64,000 nt of DNA from Nematostella vectensis (taxonomy: Eukaryota; Cnidaria; Anthozoa; Actiniaria; Edwardsiidae). The stretch is from NCBI RefSeq assembly GCF_932526225.1, contig NC_064040.1, positions 9,775,356-9,839,355 on the forward strand, in the 5' to 3' direction. The notes under the pieces were generated by a model. It was not told the DNA's origin. It searched no databases and saw only the letters and a program-made list of their open reading frames with translations. Numbering within the stretch: position 1 is the first letter of the stretch; each line of letters opens with the position of its first letter. The translations under genes were made by a program, and so were the position numbers. Below, piece by piece: positions 10,401 to 33,407 of this stretch.

Positions 10401-13199
10401 ACCCATCCTCTCGTGCCATTGTATAACTCTCCCACCCATCCTCTCGTGCCATGGTATAACTCTCCCACCCATCCTCTCGTGCCATGGTATAACTCTCCCA
10501 CCCATGCTCTCGTGCCATGGTATAACTCCCCCACCCATCCTCTCGTGCCATGGTATAACTCTCCCACCCATCCTCTTGTGCCATGGTATAACTCTCCCAC
10601 CCATCCTCTCGTGCCATGGTATAACTCTCCCACTCGTCCCCTTGTGCCATGGTATAACTCTCCCACCCATCCTCTCGTGCCATGCTATAACTCTCCCACC
10701 CATCCTCTCGTGCCATGGTATAACCTCTCCCACCAATCCTCTTGTGCCATGGTATAACTCCCCCACCCATCCTTTCGTGCCATGGTATATCTCCCCCACC
10801 CATCCTCTCCTGCCATGGTATAACTCTCCCACCCATCCTCTCGTGCCATGGTGTAACTCCCCCACCCATCCTCTCGTGCCATGGTATAACTCCCCCACCC
10901 ATCCTTTCGTGCCATGGTATATCTCCCCCACCCATCCTCTCCTGCCATGGTATAACTCTCCCACCCATCCTCTCGTGCCATGGTATAACTCTCCCACCCA
11001 TCCTCTCGTGCCATGGTATAACTCCCCCACCCATCCTCTCGTGCCATGGTATAACTCTCCCACCCATCCTCTCGTGCCATGGTATAACTCTCCCACCCAT
11101 CCTCTCGTGCTATGGTATAACTCTCCCACCCATCCTCTCGTGCCATGGTATAACTCTCCCACCCATCGTCTCGTGCCATGGTATAACTCTCCCACCCATC
11201 CTCTCGTGCCATGGTGTAACTCCCCCACCCATCCTCTCGTGCCATGGTATAACTCCCCCACCCATCCTTTCGTGCCATGGTATATCTCCCCCACCCATCC
11301 TCTCCTGCCATGGTATAACTCTCCCACCCATCCTCTCGTGCCATGGTATAACTCTCCCACCCATCCTCTCGTGCCATGGTATAACTCTCCCACCCATCGT
11401 CTCGTGCCATGGTATAACTCTTCCACCCATCCTCTCGTGCCATGGTGTAACTCCCCCACCCATCCTCTCGTGCCATGGTATAACTCCCCCACCCATCCTT
11501 TCGTGCCATGGTATATCTCCCCCACCCATCCTGTCCTGCCATGGTATAACTCTCCCACCCATCCTCTCGTGCCATGGTATAACTCTCCCACCCATCCTCT
11601 TGTGCCATGGTATAACTCTTCCACCCATCCTCTCGTGCCATGGTATAACTCTCCCACCCATCCTTTTGTGCCATGGTATAACTCTCCCACCCATCTTCTC
11701 GTGCCATGGTATAACTCTCCCACCCATCCTCTCGTGCCATGGTATAACTCTCCCACCCATCGTCTCGTGCCATGGTATAACTCTTCCACCCATCTTCTTG
11801 TGCCATGGTATAACTCCCCCATCCATCCTCTCGTGCCATGGTATAACTCTCCCACCCATCCTCTCGTGCCATGGTATAACTCTCCCACCCATCCTCTTGT
11901 GCCATGGTATAACTCTCCCACCCATCCTCTCGTGCCATGGTATAACTCTCCCACCCATCCTCTCGTGCCATGCTATAACTCTCCCACCCATCCTCTCGTG
12001 CCATGGTATAACTCTCCCACCCATCCTCTCGTGCCATGGTATAACTCTCCCACCCATCCTCTCGTGCCATGGTATAACTCTCCCACCCATCCTCTCGTGC
12101 CATGGTATAACTCTCCCACCCATCCTCTCGTGCCATGGTATAACTCTCCCACCCATCGTCTCGTGCCATGGTATAACTCTTCCACCCATCCTCTTGTGCC
12201 ATGGTATAACTCCCCCATCCATCCTCTCGTGCCATGGTGTGACTCTCCCACCTATCCTCTCGTGCCATGGTATAACTCCCACCCATCCTCTGGTACCATG
12301 GTATAACTCCCCCACCCATCCTCTCGTGCCATGGTATAACTCTCCCACCCATCCTCTGGTACCATGGTATAACTCCCCCACCCATCCTCTCGTGCCATGG
12401 TATAACTCTCCCACCCATCCTCTTGTGCCATGGTATAACTCTCCCACCCATCCTCTCGTGCCATGGTATAACTCTCCCACCCATCCTCTCGTGCCATGGT
12501 ATAACTCCCCCACCCATCCTCTCGTGCCATGGTATAACTCTCCCACCCATCCTCTCGTGCCATGGTATAACTCTCCCACCCATCCTCTCGTGCCATGGTA
12601 TAACTCTCCCACCCATCCTCTTGTGCCATGGTATAACTCTCCCACCCATCCTCTCGTGCCATGGTATAACTCTCCCACCCATCGTCTCGTGCCATGGTAT
12701 AACTCTCCCACCCATCGTCTCGTGCCATGGTATAACTCTTCCACCCATCCTCTTGTGCCATGGTATAACTCCCCCATCCATCCTCTCGTGCCATGGTATA
12801 ACTCCCCCACCCATCCTCTCGTGCCATGGTATAACTCTTCCACCCATCCTCTCGTGCCATGGTATAACTCTCCCACCCATCCTCTCGTGCCATGGTATAA
12901 CTCTCCCACCCATCGTCTCGTGCCATGGTATAACTCTCCCACCCATCGTCTCGTGCCATGGTATAACTCTTCCACCCATCCTCTTGTGCCATGGTATAAC
13001 TCTTCCACCCATCCTCTTGTGCCATGGTATAACTCCCCCATCCATCCTCTCGTGCCATGGTATAACTCCCCCACCCATCCTCTCGTGCCATGGTATAACT
13101 CTTCCACCCATCCTCTCGTGCCATGGTATAACTCTTCCACCCATCCTCTCGTGCCATGGTATAACTCTCCCACCCATCCTCTCGTGCCATGGTATAACT
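7482..13199. repeat. 5.7-kb satellite of 33-bp units
   Basis: About 173 copies of a 33-bp unit that contains CCATGGTATAACTC, then (T/C)CCCACCCATCCTCTCGTG. The plus strand is strongly C/T-rich and most units carry a CCATGG (NcoI) palindrome. Some units are variants with GGTACC or with CATTG or GTGTAAC substitutions. Because 33 is a multiple of three and the consensus has a stop in only one frame, five of the six frames stay open for long distances. No start, splice or codon-bias signal supports coding use. The higher-order structure is given separately. Confidence 0.98.
10120..12724. repeat. Second copy of a ~2.6-kb higher-order satellite block
   Basis: The order of rare unit variants from 7482 to 10119 recurs from 10120 onward. 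The offset is 2638 bp at the left edge and 2605 bp from about 8137 on, a difference of exactly one 33-bp unit. Examples are the CCATGTTATAAC variant at 7482 and 10120 and the extra-base variant (TATAACCTCTCC) near 8115 and 10720. Copies differ by only a handful of substitutions over 1.5 kb, so the duplication is recent. The remaining tail, to 13199, resembles 9690-10119 with local expansions. The right boundary is approximate. Confidence 0.85.
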
Positions 13200-13359
13200 T
13201 ATAAATATCTTGTCAACTCACTTGGAAGCCTGTCAGGTCGAGAGAAGTCATGTCCTGTGGTGGTCAGCGTATTCCCATCTAAAAAAAAATGCGATAGCTA
13301 TCAATGCCGATTTCTGCTACGATCGTGAAGATAATAATACGCCGACAGTACTTATAATG

Positions 13360-13575
13360 ATGTGAAATGATGATGCTTATGATAATGGTGATGAATGTGG
13401 TGATGACGATGATGGTGATAATGAGGATTATGGTGCTGATTATAAAAAAGGTGATGATTATGATAAGTGGTGATGATTGTGGTAGTGACGATGATGGTGA
13501 TCATCATGATGATGACAACGACGTCAATACTGACCAGCTTGGACAGTATGATGATGATGATGATGATGATAAGAA
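13360..13575. repeat. ATG/GAT-rich low-complexity tract
   Basis: Imperfect GATGAT/ATGATG triplet repeats, ending in a pure (GAT)n run near 13550. Long open frames on both strands here are repeat artefacts. Confidence 0.9.
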
Positions 13576-14691
13576 ACCGCAATACCACGGAATAAAATAC
13601 GAAAAAACGAAAAGCCGCGCCAGATTTTAAGAAAAACCGCAACTTTACGCCCCCCCTAGTATTGTAATGATGATAATTATAATATCCCACCTTGTTTGTA
13701 TTTAAGGTGAAAGTAGTGCGGTTCCATGGCGACTGGTTTACTGTGTGCAGCCTCGATCGTGCGTTGCTGGGCTGATGTGAAGCTGTAAAAAATAGGATAA
13801 TTTACGATAAAGCGGTGGGGCCTAACCCATCCACCGGTAGGTCCAATCCACAGGTAGGCCTGGAAATCTGTCACTGGGTACTAACAGGATAACATCGCTG
13901 TAGGGTATTGACCTAAGGGTCAGAATGGTGCTGTGCAAGTGACATTTCAATGCAATAGGTCATCTCCAAATAATTAAGGTGCTGTGGAATTTTGAGATCA
14001 AAAGGGTTTGAAAGTTTTTTTAACAGCCGTCTTTGTAAATTGTTTCAACTTATTGCTCGTTTAACGACTGGTTGGAGGCTGTAATTTCAGCGAGGGCGAT
14101 TGGAGGGAGACATACGCTTTAGTCCCCCCTCAGGTTTAACGGGGCACTAAGGATAAGGGGGGTAGGGAAAGATGGGGGAAGGGAGGGGGTAGTAGTGACA
14201 AACGCTTATACCCATTTATATCCCTCCTGCTTTCCCCCTCTGCCTCTTGGCTTTGTTTATCTTCTTCTTACCTGCGTTGTTCGGGAGGGCAGTAATCGCT
14301 CTTCATGACAGACGTCATGGTCAATTTAGGACCAGTCAAAGTCTCGGATGTTGTTCTGTCCACGTAACCTTGGATATCTTTTCTGAAAAAAAAAAAATAA
14401 CTATTAATTACAATATGTATTTGCATTTAGAACGGTGCATGGTAAAAACTGTGTCTAAACTATGTTTAACAAAAAGGTTGATTTTAAAAAAATCAGCCCA
14501 GATCATATGGTTGCTTGGCAGGTTTGTTTACCGAGCCGTGGAGTTCTCGCTGGGGGTCTCGCCCCTCCCCACTAAGTGGGGGAGGGGAAACAACAACGAC
14601 TTTGAACCGACTATAGCCTGTTTTATACCACATATTTCCAATCATTGTATTGTATTTCCCTCTCGCCTGGGATTGCATATCTGTACGTAAT

Positions 14692-14841
14692 AAGGAGGTG
14701 TCCGGAGTAACGAGGTGTCTGGGATAACGAGGTGTCCGGGATAACGGGGTATCCGGAATAACGGGACATCCGGAATAACGATGTGTTCCGAATAACGAGG
14801 TGTCCGGAATAACGGAGTGTCCGGAATAAAGGGGTGTCCGG
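14692..14841. repeat. 17-bp minisatellite
   Basis: About nine units of a 17-bp sequence close to CGAGGTGTCCGGAATAA, with single-base variants. Confidence 0.95.
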
Positions 14842-15312
14842 CAGGCAGAAGTTTTTAAATAAACAAAAATGAAGGATTCGGTCAGCCCTTACTATTGCCA
14901 GTACAGGGTGAATGTGGGAAACGCTTGGAGTGGCCACACGCTTAGCTACCTTATTTTATTCATCTCGCGTATCCTTGCTTGGATAATAGCCGCCTCGTCT
15001 TTAGGTGCGTCTTCTGTACCGCGGTCAGCGGAGTCACTACAGATAATACGATAAAGAAGAGAGTTAGGAAAAGCTTCTGTTCTAAATTTCTGTTTATGTC
15101 GACGCCTATCTATTTAAAAGAACAGTTACTCGTATCGGTCGATTCATGCAAAAAGGAGAGCCAAAAAGGGTGGTTGAAAGTCCAACATGCGTGACAATGT
15201 TTTTGTTTTGAATATTTAAAACTTGCATCATTTTACAAAATTCAAATTTCCCTGTATTATTTAATACGTTTAAAGCACAATTGGTCTTTTTTGGTTATAG
15301 CATGGATTGTAG

Positions 15313-15455
15313 CCTGTAATGCAGGCGTTTGCCGGTGTTTTTATAGCCGCCATCTTGGATTTTGAGAAAAAAAGAAAAATCCAAGATGGCGGCTACGAAT
15401 CGCTCGAGGACGGTTTTTCGCTATAAAAACACCGGGTAAACGACTGCATTGCAGG
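15313..15455. mobile_element. 143-bp palindromic MITE
   Basis: The ends are imperfect inverted repeats of about 35 bp (left CCTGTAATGCAGGCG... to GTGTTTTTATAG; right CTATAAAAACACC... to GCATTGCAGG). Inside is a second inverted pair made of CCGCCATCTTGG and CCAAGATGGCGG. The whole element could fold into a hairpin. Confidence 0.75.
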
Positions 15456-16382
15456 ATAGATTAATTGAAATTCACCGTGATTCAAACGGATTTAATTCAC
15501 TACTGAGATGAGCATCCATTTGCACAGGGTTTCATAGCCTACAAAAACACGCATCATGCAAGTCGAACCGATATGTGCTTGAAGATCCACATCACCCTAG
15601 TATCAGCGGATCTACGTTCAATTTCACGACGCAAAAGCGTCTGTAGTTTCTTTTTGCGTGAAATGCTGACATTGAGTTAGTATATATAATCCTGGTAATA
15701 ACGTTTTCTCGTGTGTTACATCTATCGTATCATATGGTTACCTTGGGAAGACGTGAGAGTAGGTGTTGGTCTTTGTCTCAGTTTTGCCTGCCGCTGGGAT
15801 GGCCGGGTCGAGCGGGGATTTTTTGGCGAATTGATGATGCTTGAAGAAAAAGTGAGAGCATAAAATTAACATAAAATTAAAAAAGAAGATATATGCAAGA
15901 TGTATAAAAATAAATGCAAAATGGGTTAGTCTTGGACTCAAAGGACTTCTTAGATATTACTTTTCGGCAAAAACTGCTATCAAAGAATGATAAATATCAC
16001 ATCTTTTAAGATGCACGCCGATGCGCGCCTTCAAAACGGCTTTGGAATGCCTTTTAGTATGCCTGACCATGAAAACAATCTGGATAAAAGGAAGAATACA
16101 TTTGACGAAAGACTGCGAAATGAAATTAGTATTTCTGGAAGTTCATCAGCGTATAAAGCATAGGCACAAGCTGTTAGTTATCTTCCCCCATCCCACACAT
16201 TTTCATTCCTAGCACTTGGAATAGGGACAAGAGTATTTCATGTCCAAAAACAAGTCTAGCGGGCTGCCATTAAACAAGTGGAAGCGAAGAAGTAAAAACG
16301 AAGGGAGTCATCAGTCTGCAGCACAGCTATTGACAACTATGACCAGAGATAACTTTTGTAACCATGACAACCTGCCAATTTC

Positions 16383-16388
16383 TTTATT
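16383..16388 (-). promoter_or_regulatory. Polyadenylation signal AATAAA of the EF-hand gene
   Basis: AATAAA on the minus strand, about 30 bp after the TAA stop at 16419-16421. Confidence 0.6.
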
Positions 16389-16418
16389 GAAATACACCAG
16401 ATAATCGATCGCGTGCAT

Positions 16419-28497
<12,079 letters not shown>

Positions 28498-31257
28498 CGT
28501 TTAAATCCCAAATAAAACCGCCACAAAATGGTGTTATTCCTCTCTCGAAGCGCTCGCGGTGTTATGTTTGCGCAAATAAACCCGCGAGCACTAGAGAGAG
28601 AGCTATGTCTGTTGCTAGGCGACCGCTAATTAGTTCAAATTACAATTAGAATTCAGATTGATTCTTGTCGTTAGTTTATCATTTCGGATTTTTGAAACTC
28701 GTGAAACGTGCCGGGACCCTCCTTTTACCGCCCCTGTTTTCAATTTCAGAATGTTGACCCTTTCACTTCAGAACATTACAGTTACAGTTTTATTTTACCA
28801 ATAATTTCTTTCTACAATTACATTTATATAAAGTAGGCAAGGAAGTCCGAAGCCGAAGACTTATAAAATTTGACTTCAAATTGGTAGTAGGTCGCTCGCT
28901 TTTCGAGGAGTGAAAATCTTTAAAGAGACTATGACACGAAAAATACATAAGCTTTTATAACAAAATATAGCTATCGATGTTTGGTTTTAAAAATGCCTTT
29001 GCGCTTATTGATTACAGGAATTTTTGTAATCGTGTTTTGAAAATGTCTTGTCTTGGCGACCTTTTTTTGATTGGCTGACGTCAAGAGTTGTACACACTTG
29101 ATGGGGTTCCAGACGAACTTATTCGCTTGCCATTGTAGATTTGTAAAGATGAGGACGAGCATATCTCTTGTATTTTTTTCTATTTCCTCGCTTTTCAAGA
29201 CTTGGTAAGACTTGGTAAAGAAAGATGATTACAATGTTCAAACAATGGATCCAAGACTAACTTTCTTCTATCACTAAGATAGGGGTTTAATTGAAACTTG
29301 AAGTGAATGGAATGAAAAGACATCTCTGGAGTGTTTACCTGTTTGAGTCGGTCGGTTCATTCAAGCAAATGGATTTCAAACGGATTATTTTGGCTTGTTT
29401 TGAACACTACTATTTTTACCGGTAAGGATTATTAGAATATTATTATTAGAATATGTTCTATTGGGTTGTTCTTCATTTCAATGCATTTTTATTCGCAAAC
29501 TGAGTTGTACGATTTCTTTCACGTGCGAATGCGAACGGCCATAAAACCAATCCGGGCAAACAACTTCACTAAAGTTAGTAAACTCGCAAAAAATACCAGT
29601 TCACCTTCAAAACAGCACCCCGGGATGGAGAATGTTGAAAGAACCACATGCAATTGTAATAATCCGATTCACTGTTGAGCCTTAAAGTACAACAGATTGC
29701 CAAACCGGAAAAGCGAAATAGTTTGTTTTACCGCGCCGACTGACAACAGGATTTGATTCAATCATTCAAGGCATGATATTTCTCTACAAAAAGAACAGTC
29801 GAATTATCGACAATTATCAGTCATTACAATCGGGAGGGAGGAAGGGTAAACATAAAATACGAATTTGTTCTAGAGCCAAGGAAAGCACGGTGAAGGGTGC
29901 AAGTTTTCTTGTGAGTGTTTTCTTATCGCACCGTACGCTTTGTTTTGCTAGTAAATGTACATTTGTGCGGTTGTTGTGCATTCCCTTTCACATATACCAA
30001 GTCTTGATGGCAGTTTTTCTTTAAAAAACATTAGAACTATTCAGGGATTATAATGCTAGTACCATCTACTGCATTTGTTTGTTCGTTTATTAAAAGAGAA
30101 TTGAATACAATCGAGTTTTTTTTTTGCCGTTTATTCATTGATTTTTTAGTTTCTAGATTTCCAGTCGTTTCTGTTTAAGTTTAATATCTTGACGTTATTT
30201 TATCTCTTTGTGTAGATGATTTATAGCTTGCTTCCCTTGTAATCTGTAGGTTTCATTATTTAGTGCGTAAAAAATGTTCTTCTAAGAGCATGTTTTGTTA
30301 TTGCGACAATTCGCAATAAATTGGACAAAAAAAATATAAACATTTTTTTCTCTGTATTATTTGAAAGCATATACGCTTTCAAAATATGCATTCTGTTTTG
30401 CAAAAATATAGATGCGTTACTTTTTGCCTTGTAATATCGTTTCGCAATTATTAACAACGTATATCCTATTGCTTTGATCACAATTGTGATCGAAAAAGGA
30501 GTGAGTTTGCCGAAAAGTTGGGTGATTCGCGCGCAAATGGTGTTCAAAAGCTTATGAAAATATTAAAAAAAACCCGCTCCAATTGCTGCAGGATTCCTTA
30601 TGGATGCTTTGCCCAGGGTTACACTAAGCTATTTTCTGGGGAGGATACGGACTCCACGATCAATTATATGTGTATTTTGGGTGGAGGTCGTCCTATGTAG
30701 GGGAATTTCTAATGTTTATCACCCACTTGTACAACTCTTGACGTCACAAGTCGCCGGTTTCGTGAGAAAATTTGCCAAAATTGCCCATTTTGAAAGGATC
30801 AAAAATCAGTTTTCCGTTTAAATCAAGTATCGAAAATTGGAGGAATTATTGTTGGGATATTACGCTACTATACTAACTAGTCAATTTGTCGAAATAAGCA
30901 AAAGAGAATTTCGTGTCACGTTCTCTTTAAAGCCATCCCAACCAACAAAAAAAACTATCTTCGCTGCCTTTCAAAGAAGCCTATAAGTCTGTCTCTCTAC
31001 CCTGTTTCCTGGGACCTCTGACCTCTCATACGTGTATATGACTTTTGTTGTGCACAAGACAAAGGAGATGCTAGTGAAGGTGTATACAGACAAGAACCCC
31101 CCGGGAGTAGGCAGTATAGCATAGTAAATCATTCGGGCATGGGAGAGACTGGGGTACAGTATCGATACAGTAATAACAGGGAGGGGCCAGTGCAGACGGG
31201 ACAGTATGGCGAAAGAGATCACTTGATATTTGAGCGGATTTTATATGCATTGCACAG
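28498..31257. other. 5' flank of the EF-hand gene, no recognised gene
   Basis: Contains the presumed promoter of the minus-strand EF-hand gene. I see no TATA box at a convincing distance, no exon with paired splice sites and no array. Confidence 0.45.
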
Positions 31258-31370
31258 GCGCGTACCCAGGGTTGGCTGATGGAGGCTGTGCAGTCATACG
31301 TATCATATGGAAAAAGCATATCATTTAAAGATTCCATTATAAGGAATGACCATCATTTTGGCCGCCAAGG
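31258..31370 (+). repeat. Dispersed repeat R1, copy 1
   Basis: About 110 bp containing GTGCAGTCAT, TATCATATGGAAAAAGCATA and AAGATTCC, ending in TTTGGCCGCCAAGGGG. It is shared with 35188-35294 (+) and 61262-61376 (-), and is probably the end of a transposon family. Confidence 0.75.
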
Positions 31371-31490
31371 GGGGTGGTGCGCGCGCAACCCCCTGTGTTC
31401 GCGCCTGTTGTAGGCTAATTTTATAGAATAGACCGTTATATTAGCATACACAGGGGCCCATAAGTAGGGGCAATCATCTGCATTATATAA

Positions 31491-31880
31491 GTGTCACGCC
31501 GTTTCCTAGGATCAGGCTATTTTAAGACGCGCGCGCACGAACGAACCAATCAGCTACGTTGACGTAGGTCGCGCGCGCGCTAGTGACGTGAGGCTGTACG
31601 CGCAAATTTCAGTTAGGAAGAATATTTCTTTATCCATAATCCGTCGGTTTGGTTTGTTCAACAAAAGAATTGCAAGCCAGAATTTAAATTCGTAGGTAAA
31701 ACAGGATTCATAATTGAAGAAGCGAGCAACAAAACTCAAAGTGCCGAAGAGAAAACCTAGCTTTTTGTCTGAGACTGCGCGTGCAGTTGAGCTCAGCCAA
31801 AACATAAGCATTAAGGTCGCATCTGATTGGCTAATCTGCGCGTCTAAAAATAGCCTGATCCTTGGAAACGCCGTGACACC
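31491..31880. mobile_element. Inner TIR element with GTGTCACGCCG ends
   Basis: The left end reads GTGTCACGCCGTTTCCTAGG and the right end is its complement (CCTTGGAAACGCCGTGACAC). It is flanked by TATATAA on the left and right. The same element sits at 59791-60450 inside the other family B copy, at the equivalent junction with the outer TIR. Confidence 0.7.
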
Positions 31881-32104
31881 TATATAATTGGACTTTAGAA
31901 GCACGGGCCAAGACGGGACGCTAGCACAGTCTATTACCCGTGCAGTTCGGCAACCATGGACAGCTGTTTCGTCCTTATTAGGACTCGTCAGCATGGCATA
32001 GCCGGTTTGCCTCAGTTAAACTTCATCGGCAAAAAAACTGCAGGGCGACTGGTGCCAATGTGTGTATGCTAGTGTGCTTTTAAAGTCCACATTTATATAA
32101 TTGA

Positions 32105-32970
32105 GTGATTTAGATCCACGACGCCGGCAAGAAGACGCCGCCTCGCGCACGTTCGATTGCGCGCGCACGCTTTTCTTGCAGGCGTCGCGTCCTGGGGCTC
32201 GTTTCTCGAAACACCCAAGAATTCTCAGGCCCAAAAACGTTTTATTCCTTAAATTTGGAAAGCTGGCTAATTCCTATAAAATTTATGGTTTATAATGTGT
32301 TGAAATATCGTCAAACATTGTATTTTACCACAAAGATTCATGTGAAGGATTATCCTCTTTATAGATTTATAGATTTTGATCCTTTCCCGAACTTCTCGGG
32401 CCCAAAATTCACAGGCTAAAATATGAAGAAAGTTCTCGGGACCTCGCAGTCACCCGAGACTTTTCGGGTAACTTTCTGGCTTCAGCAAAACATCGAAAAT
32501 AGCCCTATTGAGCATAATCATTTGGAATACGAACCAAGTAGCCTGCTTGCAGGCGGTACTCGGTGTTATCATCGCGGAAAACCCTCTCCGTTTTTGCGCT
32601 CGCCCCCAGGAACCATGCGGCTTAGAATACAATATGGCGCCCGATCATCGAACGGGAGGGTTTTCCGCGATGATAACACCGAGTACCGCCTGCAAGCAGG
32701 CTACGAACTAAAAGTGGAAGTTAAAACTGTTCTAAAACACGAAATTAGTTCTCAAAAACGAAAACATGCGAAATTTTGAGCAAAAATGCAAAATAAATTT
32801 TCGGGCCCAAGAATTCCCGGGTGTTTCGAGAAACGGGCGCCTGTTCAGGACGGCATTCCATGCTTTTTCACGTCCTCTTCAGGACGAGACGCCGGCAAAA
32901 ATTAGTGTGCACGCGCAATCGAACTTGCGCGTGGCGGCGTCCTTTCGCCGGCGTCGTGGATCTAAATCAC
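32105..32970. mobile_element. Middle nested TIR element
   Basis: The ends are inverted repeats containing GTGATTTAGATCCACGACGC and its complement, and the homology extends about 130 bp inwards on each arm (CGCGCAATCGAAC, GTTTCTCGAAACACC, AAGAATTC). It lies inside the element at 31451-33019. Confidence 0.75.
32539..32703. mobile_element. Innermost 165-bp palindromic MITE
   Basis: Arms of about 48 bp are near-perfect inverted repeats (TAGCCTGCTTGCAGGCGG... and its complement ending GCAAGCAGGCTA). It lies within the element at 32105-32970. Confidence 0.85.
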
Positions 32971-33407
32971 CCTAATACAAAATGTGAGGAAGTTGATTGT
33001 CCCTAATTATGAGCCCCTGCATACACTATTGCCGAGGGTATGCTATCCTGAAAAAAAAAATGAAATAAATATGCAATTTGGAGGAATGTCCAATGCACCA
33101 ACTTCGCAGCGACAACGATTTGAGCTCTTTCGCTTCGCTCAAATTGGGTTCCAGTGGGCCGGCCATTTGAGTGAAATTCTCAGCCTGATTTTCAAATCCT
33201 GTCATCCTGCGGAAGAGGCTAGAGTTACAGGGTTACACGAAGTACATACCTTGTAAGCTAGTACCGCTAGTTTCCCTAACGTGGGCTCATAAACATACCT
33301 TTGCTTTTACAAAACAGCAAAAGTCGGCAAAGAAGGAAATGGCGGTGGGTTTTGCAGTAAAAATATTCCATTATATGTGAGCGGCATGCGTTAGGAGCTC
33401 ATATGTC

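Larger units (their letters stand above)
13576..16382. other. Spacer with no recognised gene
   Basis: Holds a 17-bp array and a small palindromic element (listed separately), some G-rich sequence near 14155-14195 and AT-rich filler. I found no exon with matching splice sites. Confidence 0.5.
31451..33019. mobile_element. TIR element, family B copy 1, with nested insertions
   Basis: The ends are inverted repeats starting CAGGGGCCCATAAGTAGGGG on the left and, in reverse complement, CAGGGGCTCATAATTAGGGA on the right. The flanks share CATACA (31445-31450 and 33020-33025), a probable target duplication. The CAGGGG terminus is hAT-like, but the duplication is shorter than the usual 8 bp, so the superfamily is uncertain. 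It contains three further inverted-repeat elements. No transposase is recognisable. Confidence 0.75.

Noticed and set aside
7482-13199. A CRISPR-like repeat array
   Set aside because: Units are contiguous with no unique spacers, and the genome is clearly eukaryotic.
7407-13328. Very long open frames (up to 1389 codons) on both strands
   Set aside because: They are by-products of a 33-bp repeat lacking stops in five frames; several overlapping frames cannot all be genes, and no start context or splice signal favours any one.
29466-29678. A 70-codon frame ending TTCNCNNPIHC
   Set aside because: No paired splice sites, no polyadenylation signal nearby and no recognisable family; treated as chance.
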